DNA from: Gracilibacillus oryzae
GTDB lineage: Bacteria > Bacillota > Bacilli > Bacillales > Amphibacillaceae
Length of the DNA stretch: 38,463 bases
Assembly (NCBI RefSeq): GCF_009498735.1
Contig: NZ_ML762426.1
Location: 124,557-163,019, forward strand
Direction: 5' to 3'
Part shown: positions 15,469-24,016 of the stretch, one piece after another
Layout of the letters: every line of letters begins with the position of its first letter
Position numbering within the stretch: position 1 is the stretch's first letter
The notes under the pieces: generated by a model
Databases searched by the model: none
What the model saw: the letters and a program-made list of their open reading frames with translations, nothing else
What the model was told of the DNA's origin: nothing
Program-made: the position numbers and the translations under genes

Positions 15469-17190
15469 ATGCCGGTTAATAAGAAAGATGTAATAAAATT
15501 ATTAGAAAAAATCGCAACATACTTAGAATTAAAAGGTGAAAATCCATTTAAGATATCTGCTTATCGAAAAGCGGCACAAGCATTGGAAAGGGATGAGCGA
15601 TCACTGAATGCGATTACTGATTTCACTAGTCTGCAAGGTGTGGGAAAAGGTACAGCAGCTGTAATTGCAGATTATATTGAAAACGGGACATCTGAGACAC
15701 TCACCCAATTAGAGCAGGAAGTCCCGGCAGGGCTGATCCCGCTCTTGCATGTTCAGGGATTAGGCGGGAAAAAATTAGCGAAATTGTATCAGGAACTTAA
15801 TATTACAGATGAAGCAACATTGCGCAAAGCATGTGAAAACGGCCAGCTTCAGGATTTGAAAGGATTTGGCAAGAAAACAGAAGAAAAAATCCTTGATGCC
15901 CTCAATAAAGGAAGTGAACGGCCGGAACGATTGCCAGTTGCCTCAGTTTTACCAATTGTCGATAAAGTGGACAATTATTTAGCAACAATTGATGAGATTA
16001 TTCGATTCTCTATTGCTGGCAGTATGCGCAGATTCCGCGAAACAGTAAAAGATTTAGATTTTATTATTTCAACAGACAAGCCTGAAGCTGTACAGCAGAA
16101 ATTGCTTAAAATGGATGGGATTGTGGAAACCATTGCTGCAGGAGAGACTAAAGTTTCGATAGTGGTTGAACACCATCATGATATAAGCATCGATTTTCGC
16201 ATTGTAACAGATGAAGAGTTTCCAACAACCCTGCACCATTTTACCGGCTCCAAAGACCATAATGTGCTGATGCGCCAATTAGCCAAATCACAAGGTAAGA
16301 AAATCAGTGAATATGGAGTTGAAGATGCCGAAACAGGGGATGTGGAGACATTTGCATCAGAGGAGCAATTTTTCCAAAGCTTCGGACTTTCCTATATCCC
16401 GCCAGAACTGCGCCAGGGAAAAGATGAACTGGAGCTTGCGAAACAAGAAATTGAGGTTTTGCAGGATGATGATATTAAAGGCGATCTGCACATGCACACA
16501 ACATGGAGTGATGGCGCACAGTCTGTAGAAGAAATGGTCGAACGCGCAATTGAAAAAGGGTATGATTATATTGCGATTACGGATCACTCGAAATATTTAC
16601 GGGTAGCCAATGGTTTAAATGAAGAAAGATTACGCAAACAGGCGGCAGAAATTGAGCAAGCAAGAGCAAAATATCCTGACATCCATATTTTCCGCGGGGT
16701 CGAAATGGATATTTTGCCAGACGGGTCACTAGATTTCGATGATGATTTTCTGCAGGAGCTTGATTTCGTAATCGGCTCGATTCACTCAAGCTTCAGCCAA
16801 AGCGAGAAACTGATCCACCAGCGCCTGCTGACAGCATTGGAGAGTCCATATGTGAACATGATTGCCCACCCGACTGGCAGACTTTTGGGAAAACGTGACG
16901 GGTATCGCGTTGATGTGAAATGGCTGATTGAGCAAGCGGAACGGACCAATACGGTACTCGAGTTAAACGCGAATCCAAACAGGTTGGATCTTGCCGCAGA
17001 ATGGGTGGCACTTGCCCAGGAAAAAGGCGTCAAAATCGCGATTAACACAGATGCCCACAGTTTTGATATGCTTGAACATATGCCAATCGGCTGTGGAACA
17101 GCACGCCGGGGCGGGTTAACAACAGAGACAGTGATTAACAGCTGGCCAAAGAATAAATTGATTGAGTTTTTACAAACGAAGAGAAGTTAA
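15469..17190 (+). CDS. polX: DNA polymerase/3'-5' exonuclease PolX
   Basis: A 573-residue family X DNA polymerase for base excision and gap-filling repair. Domains: an N-terminal helix-hairpin-helix region (about 1-100, with [12 protein letters not shown] and [13 protein letters not shown]), the polymerase core with [17 protein letters not shown] (catalytic Asp pair) and the third Asp in the SIDFRIV region, then a PHP nuclease domain from about 335 with [37 protein letters not shown] and NTDAHS. The start is the ATG at 15469: it matches the B. subtilis N-terminus (MHKKDIIRLLE), whereas the upstream TTG at 15412 lies inside a hairpin. The ribosome site AAAGGGG is a little distant. Confidence 0.95.
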   Translation: MPVNKKDVIKLLEKIATYLELKGENPFKISAYRKAAQALERDERSLNAITDFTSLQGVGKGTAAVIADYIENGTSETLTQLEQEVPAGLIPLLHVQGLGGKKLAKLYQELNITDEATLRKACENGQLQDLKGFGKKTEEKILDALNKGSERPERLPVASVLPIVDKVDNYLATIDEIIRFSIAGSMRRFRETVKDLDFIISTDKPEAVQQKLLKMDGIVETIAAGETKVSIVVEHHHDISIDFRIVTDEEFPTTLHHFTGSKDHNVLMRQLAKSQGKKISEYGVEDAETGDVETFASEEQFFQSFGLSYIPPELRQGKDELELAKQEIEVLQDDDIKGDLHMHTTWSDGAQSVEEMVERAIEKGYDYIAITDHSKYLRVANGLNEERLRKQAAEIEQARAKYPDIHIFRGVEMDILPDGSLDFDDDFLQELDFVIGSIHSSFSQSEKLIHQRLLTALESPYVNMIAHPTGRLLGKRDGYRVDVKWLIEQAERTNTVLELNANPNRLDLAAEWVALAQEKGVKIAINTDAHSFDMLEHMPIGCGTARRGGLTTETVINSWPKNKLIEFLQTKRS

Positions 17191-17239
17191 AGGGAAAGTT
17201 TTCCTAACAAATATAGAGAAAAATAGGAGGAGTGCGACT

Positions 17240-19588
17240 ATGAATGCGCGGATTTTTAACGTATTAGAGTTTAGCAAAATAAAAGAGCAATTAATCGCAC
17301 AAGCAGCATCATCACTTGGTGTAGAGAAAGCACGATCACTTGCTCCTTCTACTGATTTAGCAGAAGTTAACAGATGGCAGGACGAAACAGATGAAGCATA
17401 TCATGTGATTCGTTTAAAAGGCAATGTCCCGCTTGGCGGTATTTCTGATATAAAGCCACATGTTAAGCGGGCAGCAATTGGCGGTGTGTTAAGCACACAG
17501 GAATGTCTGGATATTGCCAGCACGATTTATGGCGGAAAACAGTTAAAAATCTTTATCGATAAGCTGGATGATCTGGAGCTGCCGATTATTCGGGAAATTA
17601 CAGAAGAAATAGTGCCACTAAACGAGTTGGAACGGGAAATAAAAAGCTGTATTGATGATCATGGCCATATGATGGATGGTGCCTCAGATAAATTGCGCAG
17701 CTTACGTTCCCAGATCAGAACAAATGAAAATAAAGTGCGTGACAGGTTGGAAAATGTAACCAGAACGAAAGCGAAGATGTTGTCAGACGCGATTGTTACG
17801 ATCCGAAATAACCGTTATGTGTTACCAGTAAAGCAAGAATATCGCTCTGCTATTGGCGGGATTGTCCATGACCAGTCCGCTTCTGGCCAGACACTTTTTA
17901 TGGAGCCACAGTCTGTTGTGGAATTGAATAATCAGTTGTCTGCAGCAAAAGTGGAGGAAAAACGTGAAATTGAACGTATTTTAAAAGAACTGTCTGTCCG
18001 TGTCGCAGCAGATGAAACATTATTAATCCAGAATGCTGAAGCACTTGCTGCCCTTGATTTTATTTTTGCACGGGCGAAGTTGAGTCATGTAATGAAAGCA
18101 AGCCGGCCAAAAATGAATGACAATGGTGTGATCAAAATGAAACAAGCGCGTCATCCACTGATCGATTCAGATGAAGTTGTGGCAAATGATGTGGAGCTTG
18201 GCGAAGATTATACCGCGATTGTGATCACAGGACCAAACACTGGGGGTAAGACAGTTACCTTAAAAATGGTCGGGCTTTGTACATTGATGGCACAGTCAGG
18301 CTTGCAAGTTCCTGCACTTGATGGCTGTGAGCTTGCGGTATTTTCCAATGTATTCGCAGATATTGGGGATGAGCAGTCGATTGAGCAGAGTCTTAGTACG
18401 TTTTCTTCCCATATGACGAATATTGTGGATATCCTAAATACATTCGACTACAAGTCATTAATATTATTTGATGAGTTGGGTGCAGGGACAGATCCACAGG
18501 AAGGTGCCGCACTTGCGATGTCGATACTGGATTATGTGATCCAAAGAGGGGCACGTGTTATTGCAACAACCCACTATCCTGAACTGAAAGCATATGGCTA
18601 TAATCGTGAGAATGTGACGAATGCTTCTGTTGAGTTTAATGTCGAAACATTAAAACCGACGTATCGCCTGTTGATTGGTGTGCCAGGCCGAAGTAATGCG
18701 TTCGAGATCTCGAAACGGCTCGGACTGGATGATGCGGTGATCGAAGAAGCGAAAACCCATATTGGTGCAGATTCGAAAAGTGTGGAAAATATGATTGCCT
18801 CACTGGAAACTTCTCGCCGAAAAGCAGAATCTGATTATGAACAAGCAGAGCAAACGTTACAAGACGCTGAGGATCTGAAGCGCGAAGTGGAAAAACAATG
18901 GCAGCAATTTGAACAACAGCGTGAAGCTTTATATAAAAAAGCGGAAGAAAAAGCAGAAAAAGCGGTAGCAAAGGCGCGGGAAGAAGCAGAAATTATTGTA
19001 TCAGAACTGCGTAATATGCAAACAGAGCAGGAATGGAAAGAGCATGAATGGATTGAAGCGAAAAAACTTCTGCAGGATGCACAGCCTGAATTATCGAAAA
19101 AAGAGAAAAAACAGCAAGCAAGTTTTAATGAAGAGAAGGCGAAAGAATTAAAACCTGGTGATGAGGTGCGTTTATTAACACTTGATCAAAAAGGAACAGT
19201 GATCGAACAATCAGGCAAAAACGAATTCCAGGTTCAAATTGGGATTATGAAAATGAAAGCCAAGCGCAAAGATTTACTGTTTATCCGCAGAGAAGAGCCA
19301 ACTGTCGAAAGGCCGCTGGCAACAGTAAGAGGATCGAATTATCATGTAAAACCAGAGCTTGACCTTCGCGGAGAGCGTTTTGAAGAAGCATTACAGCAAT
19401 TAGAAAAATATATGGATGATGCTTTATTGGCAGGATATAATCATGTTTCCATTATTCATGGAAAAGGAACGGGAGCTTTACGGAAAGGTGTCCGTGATTA
19501 TGCCCGCAAACACTCAAGAATTACTCACGCTCGTGACGGGGAAATGTCAGAAGGTGGATCTGGTGTCACTGTACTTGAATTGAAATAA
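17240..19588 (+). CDS. mutS2: Endonuclease MutS2
   Basis: A 782-residue MutS2 of normal length. Order: MutS-like core/clamp helices (about 1-310), the ATPase domain with Walker A GPNTGGKT near residue 332, [11 protein letters not shown] (Walker B) and the THYPELK motif, a long charged coiled coil (about 515-630), a KOW-like stretch (KPGDEVRLL) and a C-terminal Smr nuclease domain with [12 protein letters not shown] and [11 protein letters not shown]. Family members act in suppression of homologous recombination and in rescue of collided ribosomes. TAGGAGGAG precedes the ATG at 17240. It follows polX by 49 bases. Confidence 0.96.
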   Translation: MNARIFNVLEFSKIKEQLIAQAASSLGVEKARSLAPSTDLAEVNRWQDETDEAYHVIRLKGNVPLGGISDIKPHVKRAAIGGVLSTQECLDIASTIYGGKQLKIFIDKLDDLELPIIREITEEIVPLNELEREIKSCIDDHGHMMDGASDKLRSLRSQIRTNENKVRDRLENVTRTKAKMLSDAIVTIRNNRYVLPVKQEYRSAIGGIVHDQSASGQTLFMEPQSVVELNNQLSAAKVEEKREIERILKELSVRVAADETLLIQNAEALAALDFIFARAKLSHVMKASRPKMNDNGVIKMKQARHPLIDSDEVVANDVELGEDYTAIVITGPNTGGKTVTLKMVGLCTLMAQSGLQVPALDGCELAVFSNVFADIGDEQSIEQSLSTFSSHMTNIVDILNTFDYKSLILFDELGAGTDPQEGAALAMSILDYVIQRGARVIATTHYPELKAYGYNRENVTNASVEFNVETLKPTYRLLIGVPGRSNAFEISKRLGLDDAVIEEAKTHIGADSKSVENMIASLETSRRKAESDYEQAEQTLQDAEDLKREVEKQWQQFEQQREALYKKAEEKAEKAVAKAREEAEIIVSELRNMQTEQEWKEHEWIEAKKLLQDAQPELSKKEKKQQASFNEEKAKELKPGDEVRLLTLDQKGTVIEQSGKNEFQVQIGIMKMKAKRKDLLFIRREEPTVERPLATVRGSNYHVKPELDLRGERFEEALQQLEKYMDDALLAGYNHVSIIHGKGTGALRKGVRDYARKHSRITHARDGEMSEGGSGVTVLELK

Positions 19589-19606
19589 AAAACAGGGGGA
19601 AAAGCA

Positions 19607-20014
19607 ATGGCAGAATTCTGGTCGAACACATTTGTTGAGACAGCAGCAAGATACAGTGTCGCAGTCCTGTGTTTAGTTGTCTTCCTTGTCATCTTTGAAT
19701 TAGTGACATCATATAAAAATTGGGATGAGATCAAAAAAGGTAATATGAGTGTAGCAATGGCTACAGGCGGGAAAATATTTGGGATTGCGAACATTTTCCG
19801 TTATTCGATTGAACATAATGATACGGTTATTGAAAGTATCACATGGGGCGGATTTGGTTTTATATTATTATTACTTGGGTATTTTATTTTTGAATTTCTT
19901 ACACCGACATATAAAATTGATCAGGAAATTGCCAATGATAACAGGGCGGTTGGCTTCATATCCATGGTGATCTCTGTCGGTTTATCGTTTGTAATTGGTT
20001 CGAGTATTGGTTAA
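19607..20014 (+). CDS. DUF350 membrane protein YshE
   Basis: A 135-residue membrane protein with two DUF350 repeats, each of two helices. Helices are near 13-33, 45-60, 75-98 and 113-134. The family motifs TGGKIFGIANIFRYSI and NRAVGFISMVISVGLSFVIG are present. It matches B. subtilis YshE in position after mutS2. AGGGGGA lies upstream of the ATG. The function of the family is unknown. In B. subtilis lcfA-fadR-fadB-etfB-etfA follow; here a 26-residue peptide gene and trxA do. Confidence 0.88.
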   Translation: MAEFWSNTFVETAARYSVAVLCLVVFLVIFELVTSYKNWDEIKKGNMSVAMATGGKIFGIANIFRYSIEHNDTVIESITWGGFGFILLLLGYFIFEFLTPTYKIDQEIANDNRAVGFISMVISVGLSFVIGSSIG

Positions 20015-20029
20015 GAGGAGTGGCATACG

Positions 20030-20110
20030 TTGAAGACATTGGCAATTGTGCTCATTGCAGTGGCGATTATTTTTCTTATCGTTGGTATATATTATGTCAT
20101 GTCAGTATAA
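20030..20110 (+). CDS. 26-residue single-helix membrane peptide
   Basis: A short reading frame starts with TTG at 20030, nine bases after GAGGAG (20015-20020), which begins right at the yshE stop. It encodes MKTLAIVLIA, then VAIIFLIVGIYYVM and SV before TAA: a positive N-terminus and one hydrophobic helix, the shape of a small membrane protein. Spacing suggests translational coupling to yshE. Start codon, ribosome site and composition all fit a real gene, but I know no named family for it. Confidence 0.6.
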   Translation: MKTLAIVLIAVAIIFLIVGIYYVMSV

Positions 20111-20203
20111 AACTGAATATGGGCAATAAGCAAAGTATTAGCAAGTTTTTCATCACTAATGATATACTTGACTAGAAATTTGGAATACAAAGGAGGAATT
20201 ACA

Positions 20204-20518
20204 ATGGCAATTGTAAAAGCGACAGATACAACTTTTAATACAGAAACTGGCGAAGGCTTAGTTTTAGCTGACTTTTGGGCAACATGGTGTGGACCTTGTA
20301 AAATGATCGCACCAGTGTTGGAAGAAATAGATGCAGATATGAGTGACACTGTAAAAATCGTTAAATTAGACGTAGATGAAAACCAGGAAACTGCAGGAAA
20401 ATTCGGTGTGATGAGTATTCCTACATTATTACTTTTCAAAGATGGTGAAGTAGTGGACCAAGTAGTCGGCTACCAGCCAAAAGAAGCACTTGTTGAATTA
20501 ATCAACAAACATGCTTAA
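20204..20518 (+). CDS. trxA: Thioredoxin
   Basis: A 104-residue thioredoxin, the general cytosolic disulfide reductant. The active site WCGPC has its cysteines at residues 29 and 32, preceded by LVLADFWAT. The buried Asp and the cis-Pro loop ([10 protein letters not shown]) are present. AGGAGG lies upstream of the ATG at 20204; a longer reading from 20159 lacks a ribosome site. A strong terminator follows, so it is separate from uvrC. No clear promoter pair is seen upstream. Confidence 0.97.
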   Translation: MAIVKATDTTFNTETGEGLVLADFWATWCGPCKMIAPVLEEIDADMSDTVKIVKLDVDENQETAGKFGVMSIPTLLLFKDGEVVDQVVGYQPKEALVELINKHA

Positions 20519-20531
20519 TAAAAAATTCAGG

Positions 20532-20575
20532 ATCCCTTATTATAGTGGTATACTATAATAAGGGATTGTTTTTTG
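20532..20575 (+). terminator. Rho-independent terminator after trxA
   Basis: A perfect 15-bp stem (20532-20546 with 20552-20566), loop GGTAT, followed by TGTTTTTTG. Confidence 0.93.
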
Positions 20576-20641
20576 TTAAAATATAATGACTGGCAATACT
20601 GGCAATAGCATCAAAACTAAGTGCAATAACAGGAGTTATGC

Positions 20642-20701
20642 ATGTATGAAACCATCATAGCGTCAAAACTAGATGACAAACCGATTGAAATGCATTTATA
20701 G
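20642..20701 (+). CDS. Possible 19-residue small ORF upstream of uvrC
   Basis: ATG at 20642 lies six bases after AGGAG (20631-20635) and encodes MYETIIASKLDDKPIEMHL. A shift of one frame near 20690 would continue as FIEEYSISKEEEK to 20736, so this may be a frameshifted remnant of a small gene rather than an intact one. The surrounding gap (20576-20763) holds a near-perfect 15-bp direct repeat (20605-20619 and 20657-20671). No family is recognised. Confidence 0.3.
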   Translation: MYETIIASKLDDKPIEMHL

Positions 20702-20763
20702 AAGAATACAGTATCAGTAAAGAGGAAGAGAAGTGAAATATCTATGAACGGTGGTGAGCCCAA

Positions 20764-22522
20764 TTGAATGAGCATATTCAAGAAAAGCTTGCGGTCTTGC
20801 CGATGCAGCCTGGCTGTTACTTGATGAAAGACAGGCATGGAACAGTCATTTATGTCGGTAAATCCAAAAAGCTGCGCAACAGGGTCAGGTCCTACTTTAT
20901 CGGGGCAAATGACCAGAAAACACAGCGGCTCGTTCGCGAAATTCGAGATTTTGAGTATATTGTGACAAGTTCAGAAATTGAAGCACTTATCCTTGAAATG
21001 AATTTAATTAAAAAATATGATCCAAAATATAATGTTTTATTGAAAGATGATAAATCTTATCCTTTCCTGAAGATTACGAATGAGCGGCATCCACGCCTTC
21101 TGATCACAAGAAAAGTGAAAAAGGACAAAGGCAAATATTTCGGACCATATCCGAACGTGATCGCAGCACGGGAAACAAAAAAATTATTAGACAGACTCTA
21201 TCCGCTCAGAAAGTGTAATAATCCGAAAGGGCGGCATTGCCTGTTCAGAGAACCCGCCATCAAAAGAAGAATATAGCAAAATCGTACAAGAACTGGCCAG
21301 TTTTCTAAACGGTGGTCATCGCAAAATTAAAGAACAGTTGACGGAGAAAATGTTAAAGGCGTCAGAGGATTTGAATTTTGAGCGGGCTAAAGAATTGCGT
21401 GATCAGATCCAGCACATTGATGCAGTGATGGAAAAACAAAAGATGGCAACGGCTGATCAGACTGATCGTGATATTTTCGGATACAGCTATGATAAAGGCT
21501 GGATGTGTGTGCAGGTTTTCTTTATCAGACAAGGAAAGCTGATTGAGCGGGACGTATCACTGTTTCCGTTTTTTGATAGTGCGGAAGAAGCTTTCTTAAC
21601 ATTTATCGGAAGTTTCTATCTTCATCATCATCATCCAAAGCCAAAGCAAATTCTCGTACCAGCTCCGACAGATGTGGAGATTGTAAAAGAGCTGCTGGAA
21701 GTGGATGTCCATATTCCGATGCGTGGACAGAAGAAGGAACTTATCGATTTAGCAAAGAAAAATGCAGATATTGCATTGCAAGAGAAATTCTCCTTAATTG
21801 AGCGAAATGAAGAGCGGACAATTAAAGCAATTGAAAGCTTAGGCGAAAAACTCAATATCGAAACACCGTACAGAATTGAAGCATTTGACAACTCGAACAT
21901 CCAGGGAACAGATCCTGTTTCAGCAATGGTGGTATTTATTGACGGGAAACCTGACAAAAAAGAATATCGCAAATATAAGATCAAAGAAGTGGAAGGTCCG
22001 GATGATTATGATACAATGCGTGAGGTCATTCGCAGACGTTATTCCAGGGTGTTAAAGGAAGGTGCTCCATTGCCGGATTTGATTGTGGTTGATGGTGCGA
22101 AAGGCCAGATGTCAGCAGCAATTGATGTCCTGGAAAATGAATTAGGGTTAGATATTCCCCTGTGCGGTTTGGCGAAAGATGATAAACACCGGACGAGTGA
22201 ATTGCTTTATGGGGATCCAGTTGAGGTGGTGCAGCTTGACAGGCGCTCACAGGAATTCTATTTTATACAACGGATTCAGGATGAAGTACACCGTTTCGCG
22301 ATAACATTTCATCGTCAGTTACGGGGAAAAAGTGCATTCCGTTCACAGTTAGATGATATTCCGGGGGTTGGAGAGCAACGGAAAAAACTTTTACTTACAC
22401 ACTATAAATCTCTGAATGAGATTAAAAATGCAAGTGTAACAGATTTAATAAAACTGGGAATACCCGAACCAGTTGCTGAAAATATTCAGGAACAGCTAAA
22501 AAAAGATGATCTTTCCGAATAG
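20764..22522 (+). pseudogene. uvrC: uvrC, excinuclease subunit C, frameshifted by an internal deletion
   Basis: The UvrC nuclease makes both incisions in nucleotide excision repair. The GIY-YIG domain ([30 protein letters not shown]) is intact to residue 165. The frame then shifts at 21241-21250 and ends at 21276, while the rest ([12 protein letters not shown] onward: UVR domain [13 protein letters not shown], RNase H-like [20 protein letters not shown], and HhH with [12 protein letters not shown]) continues in the next frame to 22522. Against B. subtilis UvrC (RKC...RVCLYYHLGQCLAPC) Cys151 and Cys159 remain, and the YHxGQCxAP stretch is missing, which corresponds to 32 nt. These cysteines form the Fe-S cluster site of UvrC. 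Start is TTG at 20764 after GGTGGTGAG. An assembly error is the alternative. Confidence 0.88.
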
Positions 22523-22538
22523 AAAAGATCATCTTTTT
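22501..22538. terminator. Bidirectional terminator between uvrC and yslB
   Basis: A perfect 14-bp stem (22501-22514 with 22524-22537), A run on the left and T run on the right. The left arm lies inside the last uvrC codons. Confidence 0.88.
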
Positions 22539-22573
22539 AATCATGAAAGCCATGAAAAATAAGTGCAATAGAT

Positions 22574-23002
22574 TTAATCACTGTAAATAACATGAAATTC
22601 TACGCCGTCCTTTTTTACTTCGGCAATACATTCACATTCCTTATTTAATAACTGTTCCATGACATATGCCAGAAAACCAGCTTCTAAGCGAAACTCGATA
22701 TCTTCGATTGTTTCGATTCTGGCATCAACAACTTCTCCGCTTAATTGAAAAATCAAACCACGGCGTTTTTCTTTCATTAATTGTAACTCACCCCAGCCGA
22801 CATGGCGGAAGAATTCGATCACTTCTTCTTGTGATACCCAATCACTTTTCTCAGCCAGATTTTTCCCCATTACATATAAAATTAAATGTGATTCTTTTCC
22901 AAGCATATCTGGTAATCCAATATAACGTATTAAATCGTAGCCGCTTCCGGTAATATGTAGGTTTGCGATGATTGTTGCGATATTCGTCTCTTTACCTGTC
23001 AA
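22574..23002 (-). CDS. yslB: DUF2507 family protein YslB
   Basis: A 142-residue cytosolic protein of the DUF2507 (YslB) family, next to uvrC and sdhC as in B. subtilis. Recognisable segments are LPDMLGKESHLILYVMGKNLA, FFRHVGWGEL, FQLSGEVVDAR and FRLEAGFLAYVMEQLL. A longer reading from an ATG at 23032 lacks a ribosome site; TTG at 23002 follows GAGAGGGG by seven bases and is preferred. The fold is related to V4R-type domains. The function is not known. Confidence 0.83.
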   Translation of the reverse strand: MTGKETNIATIIANLHITGSGYDLIRYIGLPDMLGKESHLILYVMGKNLAEKSDWVSQEEVIEFFRHVGWGELQLMKEKRRGLIFQLSGEVVDARIETIEDIEFRLEAGFLAYVMEQLLNKECECIAEVKKDGVEFHVIYSD

Positions 23003-23166
23003 AATTGGTCCCCTCTCTAACCTGCTGTACATATAGTTTTATTATCTACTTTTTTGTCAAATGGTGCAATAAGTAATATGAAGTATTTCTTATTTCAAGT
23101 AATACAGAATACTAGTTTCATTCCCTTAATATCGACAATTAATCATGAGAAAAAGTATTCGTTTTC

Positions 23167-23195
23167 TTGACGCTTTCTTGCGATAGAAGTACAAT
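23167..23195 (+). promoter_or_regulatory. Sigma-A promoter for sdhCAB
   Basis: TTGACG (23167-23172), 17 bases, TACAAT (23190-23195). Transcription would start near 23202, giving a leader of about 165 bases. A second TTGACA at 23213-23218 lacks a good -10. Confidence 0.7.
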
Positions 23196-23284
23196 AGTTG
23201 TGTTGACAATATACGAATTTCTTTGGATGGGATGTCTCGCCCGTAAAGGATGAAACGAAAAGAGAAATCTGGCAGGTCGGGATG

Positions 23285-23296
23285 TAAAGCGCTTTA
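23285..23296. promoter_or_regulatory. cre-like palindrome in the sdhCAB leader
   Basis: TAAAGCGCTTTA is a perfect 12-bp palindrome carrying the AAAGCGCTTT core of many CcpA sites. It lies about 85 bases downstream of the predicted start and 72 before sdhC, a roadblock position. The gap 23003-23367 otherwise holds AT-rich DNA, the promoter and a leader without a recognisable riboswitch. Confidence 0.5.
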
Positions 23297-23367
23297 AAAT
23301 AAGCGAAGCAAAAGATCCGTATGTTGGTATGTTAACAACTTATCTATTTTAGAGGGGGGTACAAGAG

Positions 23368-23976
23368 ATGGAGAATAGGGATTTTTTTTATCGTAGGTTA
23401 CACTCATTATTAGGGGTAGTGCCGATTGGTATCTTTTTAGTCCAGCACTTGATTGTCAATCATTTTGCGGTGTATGGGCCGGAGAGCTTTAACAAGGCAG
23501 CACATTTTATGGAATCCTTACCATTCCGCTACGCATTGGAACTTTTTGTTATTTTCCTGCCGATTTTATTCCATGCGGTGCTAGGGGTGTATATTGTTTT
23601 TGTTGCAAAGAATAATGTGAGACGTTATGGTTTCTTCCGTAACTGGATGTTCTACTTGCAGCGAATTACAGGGATTATTACATTAATTTTTATCGTTTGG
23701 CACGTATGGCAAACACGTGTACAAATCGGACTTGGAAACGTGGAGTTGGATTACAGCTTAATGGAAGATATTCTGGCTAGTCCAGTAATGTTCTGGTTCT
23801 ATGTACTTGGTGTTGTTTCGACAACATTCCACTTCGCTAACGGCTTGTGGAGCTTTTTAGTAAGCTGGGGAATTGTCGTATCACCACGTTCACAGAAGAT
23901 CGCAACATATGCAACTTTACTTGTTTTCCTTGCAGTAACATATATAGGTATTCGCGCATTGTTCGCATTTGTTTAA
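23368..23976 (+). CDS. sdhC: Succinate dehydrogenase cytochrome b558 subunit
   Basis: A 202-residue membrane anchor with five helices that carries two b hemes and passes electrons from succinate to menaquinone. Conserved His residues are seen in VQHLIVNH near 27-32, FHAVLG near 70, FIVWHVWQTR near 113 and TFHFANGLW near 155. The length equals B. subtilis SdhC. GAGGGGGG precedes the ATG. First gene of sdhCAB, complex II of the respiratory chain and TCA cycle. Confidence 0.95.
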   Translation: MENRDFFYRRLHSLLGVVPIGIFLVQHLIVNHFAVYGPESFNKAAHFMESLPFRYALELFVIFLPILFHAVLGVYIVFVAKNNVRRYGFFRNWMFYLQRITGIITLIFIVWHVWQTRVQIGLGNVELDYSLMEDILASPVMFWFYVLGVVSTTFHFANGLWSFLVSWGIVVSPRSQKIATYATLLVFLAVTYIGIRALFAFV

Positions 23977-24016
23977 TAGATTAAGAGAATGGTAGAAATA
24001 GAAGGAGTGAGTAAGA

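Noticed and set aside
20119-20175. 18-codon ATG frame between the 26-residue peptide and trxA
   Set aside because: No ribosome site and no protein-like features.
20764-22522. uvrC as a programmed frameshift gene
   Set aside because: A simple frameshift would not restore the missing ten-residue YYHxGQCxAP block, and no slippery site or stimulatory structure is seen at the junction.
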